56,556 nt of DNA from Bacteroidia bacterium (GCA_030430205.1 JAUIGE010000041.1:1-56556), one strand, 5' to 3'. Shown: positions 15,625 through 24,471, numbered from the stretch's first letter. Numbers and translations: made by a program. Notes: generated by a model from the letters alone, not told the origin.

Positions 15625-16563
15625 TTATTCCCCCACATAATTCTTGCTATTCACCCCTCTGAGGTAATAGCCTCTCCCATCAAAGGCACGCCTTTGAGGC
15701 GCTTCCATGCACGGCCTGGAGCAGCACCCCTCCAACTCCCCGGCGCAGCTATCGCAGATGAGAAAATGCTTGTTGCAAGCTGCATTGGCACAATTGATCA
15801 TCTTTTCGGTCTCGGTACCGCAGACATCACATGTGCTGATGACTTTGGGGTTGACGCTATTGACGGGCACGACCACGCGCTGGTCGAAGACATAGCAACT
15901 TCCTTCGAAGTCCTCGCCACCGGCCTCCTTGCCGTAGCGGACGATGCCGCCATGAAGCTGGTAAACCTCGTCGAAGCCCTGATCTTCGAGCCATAGCGAG
16001 ACTTTCTCGCATTTGATGCCGCCGGTGCAATAGGTGTATATCTTCTTATCGCGAAGATTATTCAATAAATCCATCTGCTCAGGCAACTCCCGGAAGTTGT
16101 GGATGGGCAGGGTAGTGGCGCCTTTGAAGCGGCCTACATTGTATTCGTAGTCGGAGCGGGCATCGAGGATGACGATATTTTCATCGGTTTCTGCCTGCTT
16201 GAGTACCTCCCGAAATTCTTCGGGTTCTACATATTTTCCCTTTCTCCCTGTCGGATCAAAGTTTTCTACACCAAAATGCACGATTTCATCTTTGACGCGC
16301 ACATGCATTTTCAGGAAGCTGTGGTCGTAAAATTCGTCTTCTTTGAACTCGGTGTCTTTAAAAATCGGATGCGAAGCCATAAAAGCCTTATAAGCTTCTA
16401 TCTGCTCATCGGGCCCTGAAACGGTCCCGTTGATGCCCTCATGGGCAATCAAAATGCGGCCTTTCAGGTCATTTGCATCACAAAAGGCCTGCTGCTCCTC
16501 CCGAGCCTGCTCGGGATCAGCCACTTTAACAAAGTTGTAATAGAGTAATATGCGGTAGTCCAT
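15625..16563 (-). CDS. trhO: tRNA uridine(34) hydroxylase, rhodanese-like
   Basis: TrhO (YceA) hydroxylates uridine 34 in the wobble position of tRNAs using oxygen. The 312-residue length fits. The N-terminal part (LIAHEGINGTVSG, residues 38-50) is family-specific. The rhodanese domain (about 115-210) has the active loop YCTGGIKCEK with Cys179 and Cys185. A C-terminal cysteine-rich segment (ISTCDVCGTETEKMINCANA, further CxxC pairs) looks like a zinc ribbon. It is a cytoplasmic enzyme. It follows the DUF4097-like gene by 30 bp on the minus strand. Confidence 0.93.
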   Translation of the reverse strand: MDYRILLYYNFVKVADPEQAREEQQAFCDANDLKGRILIAHEGINGTVSGPDEQIEAYKAFMASHPIFKDTEFKEDEFYDHSFLKMHVRVKDEIVHFGVENFDPTGRKGKYVEPEEFREVLKQAETDENIVILDARSDYEYNVGRFKGATTLPIHNFRELPEQMDLLNNLRDKKIYTYCTGGIKCEKVSLWLEDQGFDEVYQLHGGIVRYGKEAGGEDFEGSCYVFDQRVVVPVNSVNPKVISTCDVCGTETEKMINCANAACNKHFLICDSCAGELEGCCSRPCMEAPQRRAFDGRGYYLRGVNSKNYVGE

Positions 16564-16593
16564 CGCCGCAAAAATAAGAGATTATTTGCAAAT

Positions 16594-17691
16594 CTACTCA
16601 ATCCTAATATGTCCATATTGACTCTCGACCTCTACCATGCCTTTGGGCTTGGATTGTTTGCCGAAGCGGCCCATATACTGAGTGAGCTTGTTGGCTTCGT
16701 CTTCGAAGATGGTCATGGAGACTGTCTCTGAGTCATAGCTCAGTTCGCCAAATTGGATTTTGGCGAGGAAGCGAAAGTTGGCTTCCGAACCAAATGCCAG
16801 GCGTATGGGGCTGTAGGTGGATCGGAGCCGTACTCCCCTGAAATTATCCCCTACGTGGACGATTTCGAAGCTTTTTGCATATTTTACTTCCATGTCCAGG
16901 GTGCCCCCCAGGTAAGCGACGCGGAAATCTGCCGAGTTGAAAGTTCCTTTTATTTCTCTTACCTCATTGATGTTGAGGTTGGAGAGGTTGGTTTGGACGT
17001 ATAGCTCATTGGCCTGACCGATTTCGATATGCGTGCCATCGGCTTTCATGCTGAGGCTGTTGGCTTTGGTCAATTGCAGACGTCCGTAGGAAAGGCTGAG
17101 ATTTCCAGAGCCGAAATAGGCAATATCCGTTTGGGCAAAGGCCAATTGGAGGTTGTTTTTGGAACCATTTAGCTTCCCGAGGACGATTTTACCATTTGCA
17201 TGTTTGATATTGACATTGCCCTCGCGGTCGCCGATATAGATATCGGAAAATTTGCTTAGAATCTGGAGGGGGTTGGATGTCGGTAAATTCAGACGATAGG
17301 TGACGTGGACGCCTTTTTTGCCCAATTTCACATCCATATCATGGCTGTGTTGGGTAGCGATTTCGATCTCATCGCTTCCGCGATCAAACTCAATACCTAC
17401 CTCATCCAGCCTTTTTTGGGCTGTGTATTCGTTGGGGCCATAGGCCCTGATTGTCACTTCAATGGTCACCTGTTTTTTGTTCCAGGTATTGATGTGAATC
17501 TTGCCGTATTTGTTGCTGAGCTTGATCAGCTCATCCCCATCGAGAGAGTAGGCTTTTTGAATGGTTTTGATGACTTCTACTTCGCTTGCATTTCCCAGGA
17601 CAGGAAAGCACAGAAGCAAAAGCCAGGTGAATACCTTTACCTTAGCCGCTAAACTAATCTGGTTAAAGGTGCACTTCCTTCGCTTGTTCAT
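16594..17691 (-). CDS. exported DUF4097-like beta-solenoid protein
   Basis: The 365-residue protein has an N-terminal signal segment (VFTWLLLLCFPVLGNASEVE). The body is rich in short beta strands of the DUF4097 type (FSDIYIGDREGNVNIKHANG, LNINEVREIKGTF, YAKSFEIVHVGDN), which form a right-handed parallel solenoid. Proteins of this type often sit downstream of ECF sigma/anti-sigma pairs, as here. Its start overlaps the anti-sigma gene by 29 bp, long for a coupled pair. A start further in would cut into the signal peptide, so the overlap is probably real. Confidence 0.82.
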   Translation of the reverse strand: MNKRRKCTFNQISLAAKVKVFTWLLLLCFPVLGNASEVEVIKTIQKAYSLDGDELIKLSNKYGKIHINTWNKKQVTIEVTIRAYGPNEYTAQKRLDEVGIEFDRGSDEIEIATQHSHDMDVKLGKKGVHVTYRLNLPTSNPLQILSKFSDIYIGDREGNVNIKHANGKIVLGKLNGSKNNLQLAFAQTDIAYFGSGNLSLSYGRLQLTKANSLSMKADGTHIEIGQANELYVQTNLSNLNINEVREIKGTFNSADFRVAYLGGTLDMEVKYAKSFEIVHVGDNFRGVRLRSTYSPIRLAFGSEANFRFLAKIQFGELSYDSETVSMTIFEDEANKLTQYMGRFGKQSKPKGMVEVESQYGHIRIE

Positions 17692-18229
17692 TCCGCTGAA
17701 CTTTAATATTCTCCAGGATCATTAACTGTTGGCGCAGCATATCCATCTGCATCATTAGGTTTTCGATCATGGCATTCACTACAACTTCTTTGTCTTCGCC
17801 ATAGGCTAGCTCTTTTTGCAGGTCTTTGTACATTTCCTGAAGTTGTCCCAGGCTGAAAGCTCCCGCTTCGTCGAGCGCGATTCCTTCTTCCCGATAATTT
17901 ACCAATTGCATCTGTTGTTCTTCGATAACAGACTGGTAATAGGACTCGATTTCTGCCAGCTCGGGCGTGTAGGTTTCTTCTACTATTTCTTCAATCGGTA
18001 CATGCTGTACGATAAGGGCAGGGCTGCCTTCCTGCAAACCCCATACGCCCGCAGTGATGCCCAAAAGGGTCACTGCCGCTGCTGCTGCCCAGGTGGTCAG
18101 CTTTCTTCGGACCATACGGGCAGGCCGTAAGTTTCTGTCTATCCGTTCCCAGATCATTCCATCCGGTTCAAAGCTATCGAGCTCCGCCCGGTTTGCTCGG
18201 ATAAACTGTTCCAGTTTTTCACTCATCAT
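17663..18229 (-). CDS. putative anti-sigma factor, single membrane span
   Basis: The 188-residue protein has a cytoplasmic N-terminus (MMSEKLEQFIRANRAELDSF) and one hydrophobic segment at about residues 46-66 (TWAAAAAVTLLGITAGVWGL). A long helical periplasmic part with Gln/Glu-rich heptads follows. There is no zinc-finger motif, so it is not a ZAS-type anti-sigma by sequence. The call rests on topology and on the 4-bp ATGA overlap with the sigma gene upstream. Release of the sigma factor through a periplasmic signal is the expected behaviour. Confidence 0.72.
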   Translation of the reverse strand: MMSEKLEQFIRANRAELDSFEPDGMIWERIDRNLRPARMVRRKLTTWAAAAAVTLLGITAGVWGLQEGSPALIVQHVPIEEIVEETYTPELAEIESYYQSVIEEQQMQLVNYREEGIALDEAGAFSLGQLQEMYKDLQKELAYGEDKEVVVNAMIENLMMQMDMLRQQLMILENIKVQRNEQAKEVHL

Positions 18230-18819
18230 GTCTTGCTTTTGAGGACGTCCCTCAATTTTTTCTTTGCTCTGCTATATTGCGACTTCGAAGTCGCTTCACT
18301 TATACCTAAAATATGTCCAATCTCTGCATGGTCATAGCCCTCGATACAATACAAAGAGAATACCACTCGATAGCCCTCCGGTAAATCTGCGATTGCCTGG
18401 CGGATTTCTTTCATATTCCACTGACAATCGCGTTCCTCTTTCTCTTCATAACGCATCTCCAGCCGCTCATCATCTAACCCGACTAAATCGGCCTTGTTTT
18501 TTCGCAATTGGTTGATCGCTGTATTCACTACGATCCGCTTCAGCCATGCCCCAAATGTCGAATCTCCCTTGAAGCTATCCAGCTTGCGAAAAGCCCGCAC
18601 AAATGCCTCCTGTAGGACATCCTCTGCCTCCACATAGTTGTTGGTGATTCGCAGCGCGACATTAAACATCGCCTTTGAGTAAAGGCGATATATTTTATAC
18701 TGCGCTTTGCGATCACCTTTTTTACATCGCTCCACGAGCGACTGGTGTATGTCCTTGACAACGGCCAATTGTTCAATTACTTCGATCTTAGAGACATGAC
18801 AAACTAAAAAGGGTTGCAC
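18226..18819 (-). CDS. ECF RNA polymerase sigma factor
   Basis: The 197-residue protein contains region 2 (AMFNVALRITNNYVEAEDVL with the DVLQEAF box) and region 4 (YRVVFSLYCIEGYDHAEIGH, then ILGISEATSKSQYSRAKKKL), the layout of sigma-70 ECF factors. No other domains are present. The start is a GTG; no ATG occurs before region 2, and an internal start is possible. It overlaps the anti-sigma gene by 4 bp and leads an operon with the anti-sigma and DUF4097-like genes, which it may autoregulate. Confidence 0.92.
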   Translation of the reverse strand: MQPFLVCHVSKIEVIEQLAVVKDIHQSLVERCKKGDRKAQYKIYRLYSKAMFNVALRITNNYVEAEDVLQEAFVRAFRKLDSFKGDSTFGAWLKRIVVNTAINQLRKNKADLVGLDDERLEMRYEEKEERDCQWNMKEIRQAIADLPEGYRVVFSLYCIEGYDHAEIGHILGISEATSKSQYSRAKKKLRDVLKSKT

Positions 18820-18855
18820 CCTTCACAAGTCTATTACAAAATTTCTGTTTTGGGA

Positions 18856-19434
18856 TTAAACTTCCTGATGATTTTCGGTAAAAAACGCCCTATCCACCAA
18901 AATGTCATCTAATCTGACATCGTGAGGTTCCAATGGGACTTTTTCAACCTCCTGAAAAGGGTAAAATATCCCCACTTTGGGTGTCTCCGGGTGGTGTACC
19001 ATAAAATTATCGTAATAGCCTCCACCATATCCCAGCCTGTTATTTTCACTATCAAAGGATAGGCCCGGGACAATTATCAGGTCATATTCCCCAACATACA
19101 CTTCGCCACTGGCAGGGTGCATGGTCCCAAATACGCCTTTTTCCAGTTCATTCAAAGATCTCAGAAGTAAGTTTTCTAATTTTCGATTAGGGAAAGTTTT
19201 AGGTGTAACAACCTGAATCTTATTTTCCAGAAGGATTTCTATCAATGGAAAAATGTTGATTTCCCTTCTCATCGGCAGGTAGCAATGAACGGTTTTATGC
19301 GCATGCGTTTCTATGAGTTCCCATAGGGATTGGCAAATCCATTGGTCATATTTTGCCTTTGCTAAACCGGATAATTCTGCTCGCCTGGCCAGCATTTCCT
19401 TTCTCAATGCCTTTTTTTGGCCTGTAATTGTCAT
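18856..19434 (-). CDS. 5-formyltetrahydrofolate cyclo-ligase
   Basis: The enzyme converts 5-formyl-THF to 5,10-methenyl-THF with ATP in the cytoplasm. The chosen ATG gives 192 residues, the family's usual size. Diagnostic motifs are KKALRKEMLARRAEL at the N-terminus, the LPMRREINIFPLIE region and the C-terminal ATP/substrate loop LIIVPGLSFD, NRLGYGGGYYDNFM. Its start region holds the 12-bp inverted repeat that also serves the divergent Rrf2 gene, so the pair may share control. Escherichia coli calls the orthologue ygfA/fau. Confidence 0.94.
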   Translation of the reverse strand: MTITGQKKALRKEMLARRAELSGLAKAKYDQWICQSLWELIETHAHKTVHCYLPMRREINIFPLIEILLENKIQVVTPKTFPNRKLENLLLRSLNELEKGVFGTMHPASGEVYVGEYDLIIVPGLSFDSENNRLGYGGGYYDNFMVHHPETPKVGIFYPFQEVEKVPLEPHDVRLDDILVDRAFFTENHQEV

Positions 19435-19448
19435 GGAATCGTGTTTTA

Positions 19449-19480
19449 TATAATAGTGGATAAAATTGTCCACTATTATA
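19449..19480. promoter_or_regulatory. 12-bp inverted repeat, candidate Rrf2 operator
   Basis: TATAATAGTGGA and TCCACTATTATA are perfect inverted arms around TAAAATTG. The core GGATAAAATTGTCC (19458-19471) recurs with one change before the ric gene. It overlaps the -33 element of the Rrf2 promoter and lies 15 bp before the cyclo-ligase start. Confidence 0.75.
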
Positions 19481-19499
19481 CAAAAAAGTCTTATATTTG
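19466..19499 (+). promoter_or_regulatory. promoter of the Rrf2 gene
   Basis: A TTG at 19466-19468 and TATATTTG at 19492-19499 with 23 bases between them match the Bacteroidota -33/-7 consensus. The -33 element lies inside the candidate operator. Confidence 0.6.
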
Positions 19500-19520
19500 C
19501 CCTATAAAATATTGTTCCTC

Positions 19521-19955
19521 ATGTTTTCAAAAACTTGTGAATACGGAATCAGAGCTGCCATCTATATCGGGCTTCAATCGAAAGAGGGCCAAAAATCCAG
19601 CTTGAAATCTATTTCCAGGGCAATTGATTCACCTATAGCATTTACCTCCAAAATATTGCAGGCATTGGCAAAAGACAAGCTTATCATGTCGACCAAAGGA
19701 CCGACTGGGGGCTACGAAATGATAGAGAATGAAAATGGCCCAATCACCTTGCTACAGATTGTACATGCTATTGATGGGGACAATATCTACCATGGATGCG
19801 GATTGGGGTTGGAAGAATGCAATGCAGCAAAACCCTGCCCGCTACACACTCAGTTTGTCACTATCCGGGATGAGTTAAAAACAATGCTGAAGACCACAAG
19901 CATCCAGGATTTGACAGATGGACTGGCTGAGGGTTTGTTTGTCCTGAAGCGTTAA
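19521..19955 (+). CDS. Rrf2-family regulator with three-Cys cluster site
   Basis: The ATG at 19521 gives 144 residues starting MFSKTCEYGIRAAIYIGLQS, the classic Rrf2 winged-helix N-terminus. The recognition helix follows (PIAFTSKILQALAKDKLI), then the GPTGGY wing. Cys93, Cys100 and Cys106 (CGLGLEECNAAKPCPLH) have the C-x6-C-x5-C spacing that binds an iron-sulfur cluster in Rrf2 proteins. Clusters of this kind sense NO, oxygen or iron status. The gene is followed by ric, and both have the same operator, so it probably represses itself and ric until its cluster is damaged. Confidence 0.93.
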   Translation: MFSKTCEYGIRAAIYIGLQSKEGQKSSLKSISRAIDSPIAFTSKILQALAKDKLIMSTKGPTGGYEMIENENGPITLLQIVHAIDGDNIYHGCGLGLEECNAAKPCPLHTQFVTIRDELKTMLKTTSIQDLTDGLAEGLFVLKR

Positions 19956-19972
19956 AAATGTGTCTATAAATC

Positions 19973-19986
19973 GGACAAAATTGTCC
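19973..19986. promoter_or_regulatory. second operator, upstream of ric
   Basis: GGACAAAATTGTCC is a 6-2-6 near-palindrome identical in 13 of 14 positions to the site before the Rrf2 gene. It lies 22 bases before the ric start codon. Confidence 0.7.
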
Positions 19987-20008
19987 AATATAAATCAATA
20001 TAAACGTC

Positions 20009-20725
20009 ATGAATTTTTTAAAAGAAAATATCGTCGGCGAAGTAGTCGCCAAAGATTATCGGACAGCCTCGGTTTTCAAATCGTATGGCATTGATTTTTG
20101 TTGTAAAGGAAACCGGAGCATTGAGGAGGTCTGCGAGAAAAATAAACTTAATGCCGATGTAGTCATCGAAGAATTAAACCAGACAACCCGGCAAACCGAA
20201 AAATCGGGAGAAGATTTTCAATCCTGGGATATGGACTTGCTTGCGGATTACATTGAAAAAAAGCACCACCGATATGTGGAGAAAAAAATTCCTGAGCTGC
20301 AGGCTTTTTTATATAAAATCGCCAAAGTCCATGGCGATCGCCACCCGGAATTATTGGAAATTGAACAGCTATTTAGGGCTTCAGCACAAGAATTGTCCAT
20401 GCACATGAAGAAGGAAGAATTGATATTGTTTCCTTTTGTGCGAAAATTGGCGGCTGGTAATCATGTACAAAAACCTGCCTTTGGCAGCGTGCATAACCCC
20501 ATCAATATGATGATGCAGGAGCACGACAACGAAGGAGAAAGATTTAGAAAAATAGCAGCATTGAGTGAAAACTATACGCCACCTGAGGATGCCTGCACAA
20601 CTTACAGGGTGGCATTCGAAATGCTGAGAGAATTTGAAGACGACCTGCATCAGCACATTCATTTGGAAAATAATATCCTGTTTCCAAAAGCCATGGATGC
20701 TGAAAAAAAACTAACATTTGCCTAA
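20009..20725 (+). CDS. ric: iron-sulfur cluster repair di-iron protein RIC
   Basis: RIC (YtfE/ScdA) restores Fe-S clusters damaged by nitric oxide or oxidants. The 238-residue protein has the N-terminal ScdA domain with SYGIDFCCKG (Cys31-Cys32) and a C-terminal hemerythrin-like four-helix bundle. Metal-ligand histidines and glutamates are visible in KKHHRYVEKK, ELSMHMKKEELILF, MMQEHDNEG and LHQHIHLENNILF. It is cytoplasmic. It sits 53 bp after the Rrf2 gene and has its own copy of the operator. Confidence 0.95.
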   Translation: MNFLKENIVGEVVAKDYRTASVFKSYGIDFCCKGNRSIEEVCEKNKLNADVVIEELNQTTRQTEKSGEDFQSWDMDLLADYIEKKHHRYVEKKIPELQAFLYKIAKVHGDRHPELLEIEQLFRASAQELSMHMKKEELILFPFVRKLAAGNHVQKPAFGSVHNPINMMMQEHDNEGERFRKIAALSENYTPPEDACTTYRVAFEMLREFEDDLHQHIHLENNILFPKAMDAEKKLTFA

Positions 20726-20767
20726 GCCATCAAATATTAAACAGGCTGATTTTGGGAAAAAATGAAA

Positions 20768-20799
20768 CAGGGCTATGAGATTTTTGTCTCATAGCCCTG
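20768..20799. terminator. bidirectional hairpin terminator
   Basis: A perfect 13-bp stem CAGGGCTATGAGA/TCTCATAGCCCTG with loop TTTTTG separates ric from the convergent PIG-L gene. The T-rich stretch follows on the minus strand, so it serves the PIG-L gene best. Confidence 0.8.
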
Positions 20800-20822
20800 A
20801 TCCTGAGAAGTAGAGTTAAAAT

Positions 20823-23375
20823 CTACTTCCCAATCGAAAGCATATTCGCAAAGATGCGATAAGCCCCCGGCACACCTGCCGGCAATTCTCTAAACCAACT
20901 ATATCCCGTATAGATATAATGGCCTTTTCCGTACCTGGCGACCAGCAATGCGCCCTGCTTGGGGTCTTCTCCGGGATCGTTACACTCGGTGAGGGCGACA
21001 AAATTTTCGTCCCATTCGCTGGGGAAATAGAGCCCTCGCTCCTGTATCCAGCCATCGAAGTCTCGGGAGGTGATTTTATTGGGATAGGTAAAGATGGAGT
21101 GATCCGGGACGAGCATCCTGACCGGCGCTTCCTCTACCGTCACGCGATCGCGTGAGAGGGTGATCGGGTAGGGGGCGGGCTGCTGGGTGAGCATCCCACG
21201 GCTGGTATTGTACTGCACGATATAGGTGCCACCTTCTTCAATGTATTTGAAAATTTGGTCCTGTAGGAAAGGCAACCTTTCGCGGGTATTGTAGGCGCGG
21301 ATACCGGCGATGACGGCGTCGTATTTGCGCAGGTTTTCGAGGGTGACATCATCATCCTCCAGCAAGGTCACATCATAGCCCACCTGTCTCAGACATACAG
21401 GAATTTCATCTCCTGAACCCATGATATAAGCGATGTTTTGCCCTTTTTTCTCAAAGTCTACTTTTACCAATTTGGTAATGGATTTTGGAAACATGAGCTG
21501 GGTAGGGATGTGGTCATACTCCAGGGTGTATAAACCAAAAGAGCTGGCCTCACCCTCTATATCTGCAATGGCAATCAATTGGCCCACACTTTGGCCATTG
21601 GGAGGCGTTACCTTAACGGTAACCGGCATTTCCTTCCCTTTTTCCGAAAAATCTAAATCCATGACTGCGGGGACGATATTCCAGCCTTCAGGCAGGTTAA
21701 AGGCCAGTTTGCCCTTCACCGGGCGATTGCTGTGCGACTTCAGGAGCAGCTTGACCTCCTGCGCCTTGTTGTCACCAAAGAGGTAGACACTTTCGGCAAT
21801 ATTGATTGTGACTTTGGGCGTGATGATAAAGGGGCGATATAACTCGCCTACGGCGCGGTCTACATACTTATGTACAACAGGCAGGGTATATTCTACGGTT
21901 ACGATTTCTTCCTTCATTTTGAAGCCTAAAACAAACTCTGCCATCAAAGGTGCCGGAGTCTCCGGCAAACCAATCAACTCCTGCTTACCTACGTCGTAGA
22001 TGCCTTTTTTACCTTCTTCTGCCAACCAATATGGCTGCGTGGGGGAATAGGGATAGCCCAAATGGGAGGGGACTTGTAGCCTGCGCTCGTCTTTATAAGG
22101 CGTCTCATTGTCTTTTAGCTGAACGCTTTCTCCTTTTTTGAGGAGGCTGATTTGTTTGTCTCTGGATTGTCCGGCGAAAAAATAATTGACTTGCTGACAT
22201 TGGATGGATGATTCCATGCGATTGAGTACAAAGGTAGAGACAGGCAGGCTGTCGCCGGGACTGGCAGTGGGCTCGTCTGTCAACGCCTCAAACCAGAGGC
22301 CTGAAGAGCTGATGATGAGGTCTGCGACCTCTTTTTGCTTGATATCTTTCCAGCGACTCGCTGGTAATTTTTTGATAGCCTGATAGGCTTTCAACAAATC
22401 ATTCAGGATCAACTGAGGATTTGCAGGGGTGAAATTTCTTTCAGCTCTGGCCAGGATCTCACCTATCTCTGCTCCGCCTTTTAAGCGGCTCCAGCTGGCA
22501 TCTATATTATCAAAAAGATCTTCTTTGGCCGGATCACCTGCTTTATTATCGAGATACTCCATGCGGGAGCCCCTGTTGCGGTTCGCACCAAATGACTGGC
22601 ATTTGTGTTGGCTTCTGGCCCAGTCAGCGATCTCGCCATAACTCATGCCGAGCAAGGGATCATAAGAGCCGATGTCCATTTTGAGCAGGCCGGAAGCGTC
22701 ATAGTCTTTTTGCCAAAAAGGATTCCAATTATTCCACATCAGGCGCTTGGCTTGCCAGACTTTGCCCAGCTCGGGGTAGAATTTCGGATCAGCAGCTTTA
22801 TCAAAAGCCGTTCTTGCAATGATAAAGGAGGAGGTATGGTGCCCGTGGCCACCGCCACCATCTGCCGGACCCGGAAATCGGGTCACAATCACATCTGGCT
22901 GGAGTTGGCGGATCGTCATGACGACATCCTTGAGGATAGCGACGCTATCCCATATTTGAAGGGTCTCGCCGGGTCCTTTGGAGTAGCCAAAGTCAATGGC
23001 GCGGGTAAAGCGCTGGTTGCCGCCGTCTATATTGCGCGCAGCGAGCAGTTCCTGGCTGCGTAGCAGGCCGAGTGAAGGCCCTTTTTCGGTGCCGATCAGG
23101 TTTTGGCCACCGTCACCCCGGGTGAGGGATAGGTAAGTGGTATGAAAGCCTCGCCCATTGGTGAGGTAGGCGATCAGCCGTGTATTCTCATCATCGGGAT
23201 GAGCTGCCACATACAGCACACTGCCCAGCACCTGGGCATTTTTCAAGGCGATTTGGATTTCAGACGCATTGAGCGTGCGCATCGGTGGCGTGGACTTCAG
23301 GTTACGCTGAGCGGAAGCTGGTAGTGCAACCAGCAAAGTGATGAATACTAAAAAAAAGGAATATATCCGGCTCAT
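20823..23375 (-). CDS. large secreted PIG-L-family deacetylase-like protein
   Basis: The 850-residue protein has a signal peptide (MSRIYSFFLVFITLLVALPA). The PIG-L/LmbE domain at about residues 50-270 shows the metal-binding motif AAHPDDE (His59, Asp61, Asp62) and the later GGGGHGHHTSS (His177-His180). A long beta-rich middle follows (about 330-620; VPSHLGYPYSPTQPYW is a marker). The C-terminal 200 residues (AYIMGSGDEIPVCLRQVGYD, YDAVIAGIRAYNTRE) look like a ThuA/glutamine-amidotransferase-like Rossmann domain. It probably de-N-acetylates a sugar substrate outside the cytoplasm. The substrate is unknown. Confidence 0.9.
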   Translation of the reverse strand: MSRIYSFFLVFITLLVALPASAQRNLKSTPPMRTLNASEIQIALKNAQVLGSVLYVAAHPDDENTRLIAYLTNGRGFHTTYLSLTRGDGGQNLIGTEKGPSLGLLRSQELLAARNIDGGNQRFTRAIDFGYSKGPGETLQIWDSVAILKDVVMTIRQLQPDVIVTRFPGPADGGGGHGHHTSSFIIARTAFDKAADPKFYPELGKVWQAKRLMWNNWNPFWQKDYDASGLLKMDIGSYDPLLGMSYGEIADWARSQHKCQSFGANRNRGSRMEYLDNKAGDPAKEDLFDNIDASWSRLKGGAEIGEILARAERNFTPANPQLILNDLLKAYQAIKKLPASRWKDIKQKEVADLIISSSGLWFEALTDEPTASPGDSLPVSTFVLNRMESSIQCQQVNYFFAGQSRDKQISLLKKGESVQLKDNETPYKDERRLQVPSHLGYPYSPTQPYWLAEEGKKGIYDVGKQELIGLPETPAPLMAEFVLGFKMKEEIVTVEYTLPVVHKYVDRAVGELYRPFIITPKVTINIAESVYLFGDNKAQEVKLLLKSHSNRPVKGKLAFNLPEGWNIVPAVMDLDFSEKGKEMPVTVKVTPPNGQSVGQLIAIADIEGEASSFGLYTLEYDHIPTQLMFPKSITKLVKVDFEKKGQNIAYIMGSGDEIPVCLRQVGYDVTLLEDDDVTLENLRKYDAVIAGIRAYNTRERLPFLQDQIFKYIEEGGTYIVQYNTSRGMLTQQPAPYPITLSRDRVTVEEAPVRMLVPDHSIFTYPNKITSRDFDGWIQERGLYFPSEWDENFVALTECNDPGEDPKQGALLVARYGKGHYIYTGYSWFRELPAGVPGAYRIFANMLSIGK

Positions 23376-23529
23376 AAAATGCTTTATTAAGATGTAAAAG
23401 AATCAACTAAACCTACAAAATCCGCCAATAATACCCACCATAAGATTGATAATCAAGCGGTTTAGATTACCAATTGGTGTAGTTGTATCATTGATTCGGT
23501 TTTATCGTATAAATGCTGTATTTTTAACT

Positions 23530-23537
23530 TAGCTTTG
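23530..23537 (+). promoter_or_regulatory. candidate -7 element of the BI-1 gene
   Basis: TAGCTTTG fits TAnnTTTG 54 bases before the start codon; no well-placed -33 TTG was found. Confidence 0.35.
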
Positions 23538-23591
23538 ATGAAAACAATTGAAGACTAAGTGTGTTTATCAATAAGAAAATAGAAGAAGATT

Positions 23592-24335
23592 ATGTTTCAA
23601 AAAAATGGGGGATTTGACCCTCGTGTACAAACAAAACAAGCAATTGATTCCAGTCTGGCGCAAACCTTTATGCGCCAGGTATATGCCATCATGGCCATCG
23701 GATTGACCATTACCGGCTTGACAGCCTGGTATTTTGGAACCGGATTGAAAGGATGTTTTGTCGAAGGAGGTGTTTGTGAATTTCCATGGCTTCTCCAGTC
23801 TCCGATCAGCTTCATTGTGATGCTTTCTCCTTTGGTTGGGGTATTGGCCCTTTCATTTGGAATTCATAAAATGAGTTACTCCACAGCCAGTCTTGTCTTT
23901 GGTGTGTACTCCTTTTTGATGGGATTGAGTATTTCCTACATTTTTGTGGCGTATACAGGAGCTTCCATCTTCAAAACTTTCTTTATCACAGCCGGTACTT
24001 TTGGGGTGATGTCTATCATTGGTATGACCACCAAAATTGACCTGACCAAGTTTCGCTCCATTCTCTTTATGGGATTGATCGGTTTGATCATTGCCAGTTT
24101 GGTGAATTTCTTCATGCGCTCTGAAATGATGGATTATATCATTTCATTTATCGGTGTGGGAATCTTCTGCGGCCTGACAGCCTACGATACCCAGCGCCTG
24201 CTTCAGATAGGGGCACATGCTGATACAGAGCAGGAAGGGGTGAAAAAAGTGGCCCTTATGGGTGCCTTAAACCTATACCTTGACTTTGTCAACCTGTTTA
24301 TGTTCTTGCTTCGCTTTTTCGGATCAAGAGACTAA
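23592..24335 (+). CDS. Bax inhibitor-1/YccA family membrane protein
   Basis: The 247-residue protein has about seven hydrophobic segments spread from residue 28 to 243. Family markers are FMRQVYAIMAIGLTITGLTA near the start, GVFCGLTAYDTQRL-type sequence (FCGLTAYDTQRLLQI) in the sixth helix and LNLYLDFVNLFMFLLRFFG at the end. Bacterial members form pH-sensitive calcium-leak channels or modulate membrane proteases. It is an inner-membrane protein. A strong terminator follows, so it is probably monocistronic. Confidence 0.93.
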   Translation: MFQKNGGFDPRVQTKQAIDSSLAQTFMRQVYAIMAIGLTITGLTAWYFGTGLKGCFVEGGVCEFPWLLQSPISFIVMLSPLVGVLALSFGIHKMSYSTASLVFGVYSFLMGLSISYIFVAYTGASIFKTFFITAGTFGVMSIIGMTTKIDLTKFRSILFMGLIGLIIASLVNFFMRSEMMDYIISFIGVGIFCGLTAYDTQRLLQIGAHADTEQEGVKKVALMGALNLYLDFVNLFMFLLRFFGSRD

Positions 24336-24360
24336 GGGTAAAAAAAATAGCTAATTTATG

Positions 24361-24393
24361 ACCGGTCAGGAGTTTTCCTGACCGGTTTTTTTT
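24361..24393 (+). terminator. rho-independent terminator
   Basis: A 10-bp stem ACCGGTCAGG/CCTGACCGGT with loop AGTTTT is followed by seven T residues. Confidence 0.92.
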
Positions 24394-24471
24394 GTGCTGG
24401 TATGAAATTTGACAAACCAACCGCAGACCTATGATGAAAAGATATTTTCCCCTTGCTTACCAACCACTACG

